A stretch of DNA of 6,793 nucleotides, from contig DAOUPU010000138.1 of NCBI GenBank assembly GCA_030625995.1, positions 1-6,793 on the forward strand, read 5' to 3'. Positions 1 to 6,676 of the stretch are shown here, piece by piece. Below the pieces are notes generated by a model. The model saw only the letters and a list, made by a program, of their open reading frames with translations. It made no database searches and was not told the origin of the DNA. Source of the DNA: Flavobacteriaceae bacterium (lineage in GTDB: Bacteria; Bacteroidota; Bacteroidia; Flavobacteriales; Flavobacteriaceae). The position numbers and the translations under genes are program-made. Position 1 is the first letter of the stretch. Each line of letters opens with the position of its first letter.

Positions 1-314
1 AGTTAAATATAGTGAAATTGGTTTTAATTTCTGACAGAAATTCGATATTTTCAATTTTAAACATAACTAAATATAAAATTTATTTACTTGATTATCAAAT
101 TGTTATTTGTTTATAAATTGAATATTAGCAAATTATAAAAATAGCTTCTCTAACATCACATTCCCAATGTTTTATTTCTCGTTATGTGTTGTTAGAATAC
201 TTAAGATAATGAAAAAACATTATGCAATATAAATTATTAAAATTGATAAATAACAGTAACTTTAAATGCGAATTACATATTAAAAATGAATAGTAAATTA
301 GAGGTCAGTAAAGC
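1..314. other. AT-rich non-coding leader upstream of the four-gene unit
   Basis: I see no credible coding sequence in this stretch on either strand. It is very AT-rich, so short inverted repeats arise easily. The clearest are an 11-bp dyad TTGAT-T-ATCAA at 88-98 and arms AATGTTTT (166-173) and AAAACATT (214-221) separated by 40 bp. The promoter of the downstream unit should lie here, because the genes after it are closely packed. No good match to the Bacteroidota TTTG / TAnnTTTG promoter pair was found; the nearest -7-like string is TAACTTTA at 257-264, with no partner at the right distance. I therefore place no promoter. Confidence 0.6.
301..304 (+). promoter_or_regulatory. Possible Shine-Dalgarno GAGG of the DUF4838 gene
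   Basis: GAGG lies 10 bases before the ATG at 315. It is the only Shine-Dalgarno-like site in the window at a usable distance; the other four starts have A-rich leaders. Together with the signal peptide that begins directly at this ATG, it supports 315 as the start. Such sites matter less in Bacteroidota than in most bacteria, so its importance is uncertain. Confidence 0.45.
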
Positions 315-2888
315 ATGTTAAATAAAAAAAATAAGCTATACATTTTTTTGGCTGTTTCCTTAATCTTACACTCCCTGTTTTCTTTCGGTCAGTCGGAAAA
401 TATTGTATTAAATGAATTTATTAGCAGCTGGAATTTACTTGGTCCTCTGCCACTGGAAGATAGTACGAATGAATTAAAACACAACCCGGGATTTGATATT
501 GATTTTCTTTCCAACTATGGTGGCGAAAAAGACCCAAAAATCAAAGTTGGAAAAGTCATAAAAGTTGGAAATAGCAAGTTGAAGTGGATTGAATATGCCA
601 GTCCAAATTCCATTATAAGTTTGGACAATGCTATTTCAAAAAAATCTAATGTGGCCGCTTATGCTTACAAGGAGATATTTGCCGAAAAAGAAGGTACTTT
701 TATTTTTGCACTTGGAACTAATGATGGAGGCAGACTTTGGATCAATGGAACCGAAGTCTGGGATCATGAAGAAGCAAGAGGCTGTATACCGGACAGCGAT
801 CTCATACCGGTTTTCTTTAAAAAAGGAATCAATAAAATATTACTGAAAATAGAGGAGAAGGGCAATAACTGGGAATTCTGCGTGCGGATTCTGCCTTTCG
901 AAATCGACAAGATTATAAAAAGGGGTCAACTGTTCACTGTTGTTACTTCATCTGATGGTGTGTCAGAATTACGATTTGCTATGCATGAATCTGTTGCTGT
1001 TAAAATATTCAATACCGTTAAACTTGAGATCCGCACAAACGAAAAAGATTCTATTTTGGTTTGGTCTGGTGAATGGACAAAAGAAAAGTTTGAGAAGTTA
1101 CATATTGAAGATCAGATATATAGATCCTATACACTTAAGATCACAGCACTAAGGCAAGATGGTGAGGAATGGAGTCAGGAATTGGATTTTCAATCGGGTA
1201 AAAGGATCAGTTATAGCTTGTTTGACAGGGAAAAGACAAATTATCAAATTGTCCTTGGAAAAAAGGCTTCCGAATCTGAACGGTGGGCAGCTTCTGAATT
1301 GAAAAAATATTTAAAGGAAATTAGTGCTGCCGAGTTTAAAATTGTTGATGATGATTCTAAAATTACAGAAAACGAAATTATCATTGGATTCAATAAGCAT
1401 TCAAAAAAAATATTAGGACATGGATTTAAAGAACCTGAACTGTTAGATGAGTCTTTTATTTATAAAAATATTCGATCAAAAATAGTCTTTCTGGGTGGTA
1501 AACAACGGGGAACCATGTACGCCGTATTTTCATTTTTAGAAAATGAATTAGGAGTGAGATGGTATACACCTGAAGTTACTTCAATTCCCAAGAGACAGAA
1601 ATTTGATTTCAATCTCATCAACCATTACGAAGAACCTTCCTTACAGGTAAGAAATGACTTTTACTACGAAGCTTTTGATCCAACATGGGCTGCCCATAAC
1701 AAGATCAACGGAGCTATGGGATTTCGTGATCAATATGGTGATATTGAGGGCTATTGGGCTGTACATACCTTTTATAGGTTCATGCCTCCAACAGAATTTT
1801 TTAAAGACCATCCCGAATATTACAGCCTGATCGATGGGAAAAGAATACATAAGCGAGCACAATTGTGTCTGACAAATCCTGACGTGTTAGATGTTATTAC
1901 CGATCGATTAAAAGTTGCCATGCGCGAAAATCCGAGTAACCTCATATATTCTGTTTCTCAAAATGACTGGAGAAATCCTTGTCAGTGTGATAACTGTCAG
2001 GCTATTGTATCAAGCGAAGGAGCAGAATCGGGTATTATGGTTTGGTTTGTCAATCAGGTCGCTGAAAGGGTGAAAGACGAGTTTCCGGACAAGTATGTAG
2101 GGACACTGGCTTACCAATATACCCGAAAACCTCCGGTACATATAAAACCTAAGGAGAATGTGGTCATACGCTTATGCAGCATCGAATGTTGCTTTTCTCA
2201 TGATTTTGAATCCTGTCCGGAAAATCAAGAATTTTTAGGCGACCTGAAAGCGTGGTCTTCAAATTCACCCCATCTTTATATATGGGATTATGTAGTTAAT
2301 TTCAGTCACTATATCATGCCATACCCAAATTTTAAGGTTTTACAACCCAACATCAAAACCTTTATTACTAACAGTTCTATAGGAATCATGGAGCAGGGAG
2401 CTTACCAAAGTAGAGGTGGAGAATTTGCCGAACTTCGTTCTTATTTAATTTCAAAACTATTTTGGAATTCGGATATTGATGTGGATACTGTGATTGATGA
2501 TTTTATGGTTGGCTATTATGGACGAAGTGGTCAGTATATAAGAGAATATTTGGAACAACTTCATGAACAAATTAGTCCTGATACTCATATACATCTGGGT
2601 TTAAATGCCGATGATAAATTATTTACAAATAACTTTATTATACAAGCAACTGAAATATTTAATAAAGCTGAAATTATTGCTGAAAATGATGAGATCAAAA
2701 AAAGGGTAGAGATGGCAAGATTGCCTTTGATGTACTTAAAATGTAAACGCGACCCTGTCAATTCTAAATATGACGGAACTTTTGAGCGTTTTACCAATAT
2801 TGTAAAAAGAGAAGGAATTACTCATTTTGCAGAAGTGGGGAAACCTCATATACAAGCTTTCATGCAACAAGTAATTCAGGCAGAGTAA
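315..2888 (+). CDS. Exported DUF4838 protein with GH67-N-like domain
   Basis: This 857-residue protein is probably exported and acts on carbohydrate, but its reaction is unknown. Residues 1-25 form a signal peptide: lysines, a hydrophobic stretch, then SFG-Q. There is no lipobox Cys. Residues about 35-195 look like a PA14- or jelly-roll-type binding domain, with WNLLGPLP near 39-46 and TNDGGRLWINGTEVW near 135-149. A beta-rich linker follows to about 300. Residues about 305-420 resemble the N-terminal domain of GH67 alpha-glucuronidases (IVLGKKASESERWAASELKK, then GTMYAVFSFLENELGVRWY). Residues about 440-710 match DUF4838, with SQNDWRNPCQCDNC at 548-561 and a Cys-rich stretch at 621-634. A helical tail completes the protein. 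It is the first gene of a tight four-gene unit. A glycoside hydrolase-like role is inferred from the architecture; I cannot assign catalytic acids. Family call fairly sure, function not. Confidence 0.85.
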   Translation: MLNKKNKLYIFLAVSLILHSLFSFGQSENIVLNEFISSWNLLGPLPLEDSTNELKHNPGFDIDFLSNYGGEKDPKIKVGKVIKVGNSKLKWIEYASPNSIISLDNAISKKSNVAAYAYKEIFAEKEGTFIFALGTNDGGRLWINGTEVWDHEEARGCIPDSDLIPVFFKKGINKILLKIEEKGNNWEFCVRILPFEIDKIIKRGQLFTVVTSSDGVSELRFAMHESVAVKIFNTVKLEIRTNEKDSILVWSGEWTKEKFEKLHIEDQIYRSYTLKITALRQDGEEWSQELDFQSGKRISYSLFDREKTNYQIVLGKKASESERWAASELKKYLKEISAAEFKIVDDDSKITENEIIIGFNKHSKKILGHGFKEPELLDESFIYKNIRSKIVFLGGKQRGTMYAVFSFLENELGVRWYTPEVTSIPKRQKFDFNLINHYEEPSLQVRNDFYYEAFDPTWAAHNKINGAMGFRDQYGDIEGYWAVHTFYRFMPPTEFFKDHPEYYSLIDGKRIHKRAQLCLTNPDVLDVITDRLKVAMRENPSNLIYSVSQNDWRNPCQCDNCQAIVSSEGAESGIMVWFVNQVAERVKDEFPDKYVGTLAYQYTRKPPVHIKPKENVVIRLCSIECCFSHDFESCPENQEFLGDLKAWSSNSPHLYIWDYVVNFSHYIMPYPNFKVLQPNIKTFITNSSIGIMEQGAYQSRGGEFAELRSYLISKLFWNSDIDVDTVIDDFMVGYYGRSGQYIREYLEQLHEQISPDTHIHLGLNADDKLFTNNFIIQATEIFNKAEIIAENDEIKKRVEMARLPLMYLKCKRDPVNSKYDGTFERFTNIVKREGITHFAEVGKPHIQAFMQQVIQAE

Positions 2889-2944
2889 AATATTAAGGAC
2901 CCAGATCTGTATTAATAAATTGGTTTGATAAAATAAAAATAACC

Positions 2945-3682
2945 ATGATAAAACAAAAAATTATTGGAATGATTCCTGCTCGATATGCTTCTACCAGATT
3001 TCGTGGTAAGGTAATAGCAGATATTGTAAATAAACCTATGATCCAAAGAGTATATGAACAGGCAAACAAATCAACTATGCTGGATCAACTTATTGTTGCT
3101 GTTGATGATGACCGTGTATATAAATGTGTGAAGGGGTTCGGAGGAAAAGTGGTAATGACCAGTACAGGCCATGAATCAGGGACTGACAGGATAGCTGAAG
3201 CTATAGAAAATATTGACGCCGATATTGTTGTAAACATCCAGGGAGATCAACCTTTGTTTGATGCAAGAATGATCGAAGAGGCCGTACAACCCATGCTGGA
3301 GGATCCAAATATTCAGATGTCCACCCTAAAAACAAAAATTGGTAAAGAAGATTACAATGATCCTGCAGTTGTAAAGGTGGTGGTGGATGAGAATGATTAT
3401 GCCCTTTATTTTTCCAGGTCTTTGATTCCATATTCCAGGGATAAGATAAAAATGGATGTATATGAACATGTAGGATTATATGTTTATCGCAAAGATTTTT
3501 TATTAAGAATGTCAAAATTACCCAGGACTTATTTAGAAAAAATTGAAATGTTAGAGCAACTACGAGTGTTGGAAAATGGATATAAAATAAAGGTTATAGA
3601 GACAAAGTGTGAAAGTGTTTCGGGTATTAGTGTAGATACACCTGAAGATCTTATAAAGGTGGAGAATATTATTAAAAAATAA
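2945..3682 (+). CDS. kdsB: 3-deoxy-manno-octulosonate cytidylyltransferase (CMP-Kdo synthetase)-like
   Basis: By family this cytoplasmic enzyme joins CTP and Kdo to give CMP-Kdo and pyrophosphate, the activated donor for lipopolysaccharide inner core. Its 245 residues match the normal KdsB length. Visible hallmarks are IPARYASTRFRGK at 10-22 (nucleotide-binding loop), HESGTDR at 76-82, NIQGDQP at 97-103 with the metal-binding Asp 101, YALYFSRSLIPYSRD at 152-166, HVGLYVYR at 175-182, LEKIEMLEQLRVL at 197-209 and VDTPEDL at 230-236 with the second metal-ligand Asp 231. Two positions differ from the E. coli enzyme as I remember it: Arg replaces Pro in the PGK part of the loop, and Gln replaces Glu in QGDEP. 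The start at 2945 puts the first strand immediately at the N terminus, as in homologues. No other Kdo genes are nearby, so this may be a specialised paralogue for Kdo or a related ulosonic acid (inference). Confidence 0.88.
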   Translation: MIKQKIIGMIPARYASTRFRGKVIADIVNKPMIQRVYEQANKSTMLDQLIVAVDDDRVYKCVKGFGGKVVMTSTGHESGTDRIAEAIENIDADIVVNIQGDQPLFDARMIEEAVQPMLEDPNIQMSTLKTKIGKEDYNDPAVVKVVVDENDYALYFSRSLIPYSRDKIKMDVYEHVGLYVYRKDFLLRMSKLPRTYLEKIEMLEQLRVLENGYKIKVIETKCESVSGISVDTPEDLIKVENIIKK

Positions 3683-3687
3683 TTTTA

Positions 3688-4875
3688 ATGGAAACAAACA
3701 GAAGAATAATTGAGCAATATTATAAGGAAATTTCACCGGATGTTAAAGAAATGGTTGACCGATCAGTAGATAGCATCGTCACTGCAAAAAATAATGGAGG
3801 GAAAGTTGTTGTGGTCACCGGGAGTGGCCCAAATCTTCATGAAGGTGTAACTACACTGATTGCTGAACTTATCAATAAAGGTGTAATTGATGGTATTACA
3901 ACAAGTTCAGCTGTAATTGCCCATGAGATGGCTGGCGTATTGGATAAAGTAAAAAGGGTAGATGGAAAGAAATTGGGATTTGCTCAAAATAAACTGCCAC
4001 GTGGTGAAATATTTGAGATCACAAAAATGCCTGAAGAATTATTGCTCCGGCTTAAAAAGGAAATGATCATTGATGACGACTTGATAAAAAGAGGACTGGA
4101 ACTTGAAGGGGATGAAATTATTAAAGCGGCAGGAAACATGGCTTATCCAATGGGATTAAGAACCGAGAACCTCGCTAAGGAGATCATGTTAATTGCACAA
4201 TCAAAAGGAGTTGCTTTTGAGGTTATTGCCGGAGCCGGTGCGGATGAGCGTACCATGTTAGGTGCTGCTAAAAAAAGAGATATCCCCTGTTTGGTTAGTA
4301 TTCCTCAGTTAATTGGTGGAGGTGCAGTGGGTATTGCTATTGCAGACTCCATCTCGATTATGGAAAGAACGTCCAAAATTGCTGAAATGATGGCAAGTGC
4401 GGATGTGATCATTGAATCAGCGGTTGCTTTAACACAAGAGATCCATGATGGCCCGTTTGAAACATTTACCGGACATGGTATCTGGGCAGACTGGGAGGGA
4501 TATCCGACATATAGTTTGGCTGAAAAGACTTTGATTCGGATCGATCTCGATTCCAATTTAAAAAAAGCTGTTGATTTTGAAAAAGAATCCAATACGGTTC
4601 AACAAGCAATTGATAAAGGTCAACCAAAAACAAAATTGATGAGTATCCCATTTCGCATGGAAATGTCTGGTTTTGCACGCTTGGAAAACAGCCTTCCAAT
4701 TATCGGCGATATTGGGATTATTTGGCCGATCATGGCACATTTATTAGAACAAAGACTTGGAATCGAACTTGACTTCATGTCTTATCCACAACAAAGTCCC
4801 GAAGGGCTAGAAATGAGAAAGTGGATACTTGAAAACATACAACCTATCGTAAAAGAAAAATTATTTCTGAAATAA
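3688..4875 (+). CDS. Unknown protein, deoxyhypusine-synthase / ornithine-cyclodeaminase-like fold
   Basis: I do not recognise a characterised orthologue. The 395-residue product has no signal peptide or membrane segment, so it is probably cytoplasmic. Glycine-rich turns suggest a Rossmann-like, nucleotide-binding fold: VVVVTGSGPNLHEG at 40-53, IAGAGADERT at 180-189 and IGGGAVGIAIAD at 209-220. Segment order resembles the deoxyhypusine-synthase-like domain of NAD-dependent ornithine cyclodeaminases (TIGR00300, LOR/SDH type): AELINKGVIDGITTSSA..HEM at 59-81, a domain repeat-like GAAKKRDIPCLVSIP at 192-206, ADVIIESAVALTQEI at 238-252, LIRIDLD at 282-288 and IIGDIGIIWPIMAHLLE at 338-354. This comparison is from memory and distant; the active-site lysine region of true deoxyhypusine synthases is not evident. 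The gene starts 5 bp after kdsB with no Shine-Dalgarno, so translation is probably coupled. A role linked to the cytidylyltransferase or its sugar is inferred only from position. Confidence 0.8.
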   Translation: METNRRIIEQYYKEISPDVKEMVDRSVDSIVTAKNNGGKVVVVTGSGPNLHEGVTTLIAELINKGVIDGITTSSAVIAHEMAGVLDKVKRVDGKKLGFAQNKLPRGEIFEITKMPEELLLRLKKEMIIDDDLIKRGLELEGDEIIKAAGNMAYPMGLRTENLAKEIMLIAQSKGVAFEVIAGAGADERTMLGAAKKRDIPCLVSIPQLIGGGAVGIAIADSISIMERTSKIAEMMASADVIIESAVALTQEIHDGPFETFTGHGIWADWEGYPTYSLAEKTLIRIDLDSNLKKAVDFEKESNTVQQAIDKGQPKTKLMSIPFRMEMSGFARLENSLPIIGDIGIIWPIMAHLLEQRLGIELDFMSYPQQSPEGLEMRKWILENIQPIVKEKLFLK

Positions 4876-4890
4876 AACCAAAATCAAATA

Positions 4891-6063
4891 ATGAAGATAA
4901 TTATAACAACTTTTGCTTTAATATTATTTACGGCAAACCTTTTTGGACAGCAAAAAGCGAACAGTGAATTGATATTCCCAATGCAAGAAGAGCATGTCCA
5001 CTCGAGCAGTGTAGTTGCATTACCTAACGGAGACCTGTTGACCTGTTGGTTTCAGGGAAGTGGTGAACGAAAGGCAAATGATGTGGTAATCAATGGTTCC
5101 CGATTAAAAAAAGGGGAGTCAGAATGGAGTAAGCCTTTTTTAATGGCAGACACACCGGGTCAACCCGACTGTAATCCAGTCTTGTTCCTTAACAATCAGA
5201 ATAAACTTTTTTTAATGTGGATCGTCGTACAAGCAAATAGATGGGAAACCTCCATTTTAAAGGTCAAAACAACCACAGATTATTTGGATAAAATTGACCC
5301 AAAGTGGGAATGGCAAGATGTTATTCTAATGAAACCAGGGAAGGAGTTTGAAGAAAGGGTAAAAGAGCAATTTGATGAATACGGCAGACAAGATCTGGTA
5401 TGGGCTGAATATGCACTTCCTTATGAAGAAATGTTGATCGAAGCGGCCAGGGATCCAAAAAAAAGAGAGACAGGATGGATGACCAGAACACATCCAACTT
5501 TCTTAGATAATGGTAAAATTTTATTACCCCTATACTCAGATGGTTTTAATTTTGGATTAATTGCAATTTCAGATGATGATGGTAACACATGGAGAAGTAG
5601 TCTTCCCATTATTGGTAGAGGATTGAACCAACCAAGTCTTGTGGTTCGTAAAGATGGCTCTATTGATGCCTATATGCGAGATGACGGAGATGAACCGGGC
5701 AGGATCTTAATAAGTCATTCAGAGGACGAAGGCTATTCTTGGACCTACGGAAAAAAATCTGAAATTCCAAATCCGGGGGCCAGTCTGGAAGTTATCAGAT
5801 TGAAAAGCGGCAAATGGTTGATGGTTTATAATGATGTTGACGATGGAAGGTATAGTTTGGCAGTAGCAATGTCAAATGATGAAGGAAAATCATGGAAATG
5901 GAAGAAAAAACTTGAAAATGTAAAAAATGGTGAATTTCACTACCCATCTGTTATTCAAGCTAAAAATGGAAAAATTCATATCACCTATACTTATCGATTG
6001 TCAGATGACCAAAAAACAATAAAACACATATCCTTTTCGGAAGAATGGATTATCGATAATTAG
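4891..6063 (+). CDS. Exported sialidase-fold (BNR/Asp-box) protein
   Basis: This 390-residue protein has a signal peptide at 1-19/20 (MKII, hydrophobic core, LFGQ) and no lipobox, so it should be periplasmic or secreted. The rest is one six-bladed beta-propeller-type domain of the BNR_2/sialidase group. Three Asp-boxes are clear: SDDDGNTW (227-234), SEDEGYSW (277-284) and SNDEGKSW (328-335). A degenerate one may be at GESEWSKP (75-82). Motifs of this subgroup include EHVHSSSVVALPNGDLL (34-50), CWFQGSGER (52-60) and DTPGQPDCNPVLF (87-99). The N-terminal F/Y-R-I-P motif of classical GH33 sialidases is absent, so sialidase activity should not be assumed. Candidate active-site residues are Arg 60, Arg 71, Arg 199, Arg 263 and acidic residues around 264-268. 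It is the last gene of the unit, 15 bp after its neighbour. Substrate unknown; an ulosonic- or uronic-acid glycoside is a guess from context. Confidence 0.85.
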   Translation: MKIIITTFALILFTANLFGQQKANSELIFPMQEEHVHSSSVVALPNGDLLTCWFQGSGERKANDVVINGSRLKKGESEWSKPFLMADTPGQPDCNPVLFLNNQNKLFLMWIVVQANRWETSILKVKTTTDYLDKIDPKWEWQDVILMKPGKEFEERVKEQFDEYGRQDLVWAEYALPYEEMLIEAARDPKKRETGWMTRTHPTFLDNGKILLPLYSDGFNFGLIAISDDDGNTWRSSLPIIGRGLNQPSLVVRKDGSIDAYMRDDGDEPGRILISHSEDEGYSWTYGKKSEIPNPGASLEVIRLKSGKWLMVYNDVDDGRYSLAVAMSNDEGKSWKWKKKLENVKNGEFHYPSVIQAKNGKIHITYTYRLSDDQKTIKHISFSEEWIIDN

Positions 6064-6294
6064 AACTATCCGAAAAACAGAAAACACTATCAGTTTAGCT
6101 AATCAATAGTTCGTTAAATTTTAGTAACCAATCAATAATCATAGAGACATGTATTATAATATATTGGTATTTAGTAATTTAAGATTCCGTAAACCTTGCA
6201 GGACATAAATTATAATGAATTGTTGTTCAAATAACAAAACTCTATTTCATTAAAAATACGGGATAGGGTGAAAAATTCGTAGTACCCGGTGCAC

Positions 6295-6309
6295 AAAGTC
6301 CGTGACTTT
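6295..6309. repeat. Short hairpin AAAGTC-CGT-GACTTT
   Basis: A perfect 6-bp inverted repeat with a 3-base loop. The same stem arms recur at 6408-6423 with a different loop. It lacks a following T run, so it is not a typical terminator. It may be a small repetitive element or a weak hairpin downstream of the operon. Confidence 0.4.
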
Positions 6310-6407
6310 AAGTTTCTGCAAACAAACAATAAAACGAACGTTCTATTTATGTTTACTTTACATGTAACTGGACATAAAAATAGGTAAATTATTTGTTAGA
6401 GTTAGTC

Positions 6408-6423
6408 AAAGTCTGGAGACTTT
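6408..6423. repeat. Short hairpin AAAGTCT-GG-AGACTTT
   Basis: A perfect 7-bp dyad, in practice a 6-bp stem with the loop TGGA. It repeats the arms of the hairpin 113 bp upstream. There is no downstream T run. Compensated change in the loop with conserved arms suggests a repeated element rather than chance, but two copies are little evidence. Confidence 0.4.
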
Positions 6424-6458
6424 ACACAGCAGAGAAATTAACTGATTCTCAAAATTTA

Positions 6459-6497
6459 AAACTTTGAGCCTATAATAACAAAGTAAAGGCAAAGTTT
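6459..6497. repeat. Imperfect stem-loop AAACTTTG...CAAAGTTT
   Basis: Arms AAACTTTG (6459-6466) and CAAAGTTT (6490-6497) are exact complements. After a two-base AG bulge the stem continues with CC (6469-6470) against GG (6488-6489), leaving a 17-base loop. Only a few bases follow before mixed sequence, so terminator function is doubtful. Confidence 0.35.
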
Positions 6498-6568
6498 CTA
6501 CGAGCTGAAATCTTTAAGATCATAATTTCTTACTATAAACTTGAGATTCCAGAATGAAATATAAAATT

Positions 6569-6589
6569 TGTATCACAATTTGTGATATC
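6569..6589. promoter_or_regulatory. Operator-like dyad, copy 1
   Basis: The core TATCACAATTTGTGATA (6571-6587) is a perfect inverted repeat of 8-bp arms around one central T. It lies about 90 bp before the ORF6N start. A related element follows exactly 45 bp downstream, centre to centre (6579 and 6624). The size and symmetry fit a binding site for a dimeric DNA-binding protein; the adjacent ORF6N product is an obvious candidate, by inference only. Confidence 0.5.
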
Positions 6590-6613
6590 AGGTAAATTGA
6601 ATAGGTTGATTTG

Positions 6614-6634
6614 GAAGTCACAATTTGGGAACTC
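6614..6634. promoter_or_regulatory. Operator-like dyad, copy 2
   Basis: The core TCACAATTTGGGA shares the 10-mer TCACAATTTG with copy 1 and is again a dyad of the form TCnCAAnTTGnGA, extended outward by GA at the left and TC at the right edge. It ends 42 bp before the ORF6N start codon. A weaker similar string, CAGAAATTGTAA (6658-6669), lies immediately before the start but at a different spacing and may be chance. Confidence 0.45.
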
Positions 6635-6676
6635 AAAATGAAAACTACTTTTCAAACCAGAAATTGTAATTAAAAA

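Larger units (their letters stand above)
6064..6676. other. 613-bp non-coding region with several inverted repeats
   Basis: No convincing gene is visible on either strand; reading frames are short and broken. I could not find a classical intrinsic terminator (GC-rich stem followed by a T run) just after the stop at 6063. The stretch does hold short inverted repeats, listed separately: AAAGTC/GACTTT hairpins at 6295-6309 and 6408-6423, a longer stem at 6459-6497, and two related dyads at 6569-6589 and 6614-6634. The 9-mer GGACATAAA occurs at 6201-6209 and 6370-6378. The region separates the four-gene unit from the ORF6N gene and may include accessory or mobile-element-associated sequence. Confidence 0.6.

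Noticed and set aside
166..221. AATGTTTT/AAAACATT inverted repeat in the leader
   Set aside because: Eight AT-rich bases with a 40-bp loop are expected by chance in sequence this AT-rich.
2920..2927. TTGGTTTG before kdsB as a Bacteroidota -7 element (TAnnTTTG)
   Set aside because: It has one mismatch, and no TTTG/TTG lies at the expected distance upstream; the 56-bp gap is compatible with read-through from the first gene.
3201..3515. 104-codon open frame on the minus strand inside kdsB
   Set aside because: It is antisense to a well-conserved gene, and its translation is low-complexity (runs of Pro and His) with no recognisable motif.
4305..4592. 95-codon open frame on the minus strand inside the 395-residue gene
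   Set aside because: It overlaps a gene with clear protein-like conservation blocks, has no leader or motif of its own, and is best explained as a shadow frame.
3688..4875. SIS-domain arabinose-5-phosphate isomerase (KdsD), suggested by VVVVTGSGP and the adjacent kdsB
   Set aside because: The rest of the SIS signature is missing and there are no CBS domains; only the glycine turn is similar.
6336..6343. GAACGTTC palindrome as an operator
   Set aside because: The exact symmetry is only 8 bp and no second copy was seen; the flanking symmetry is weak and AT-driven.
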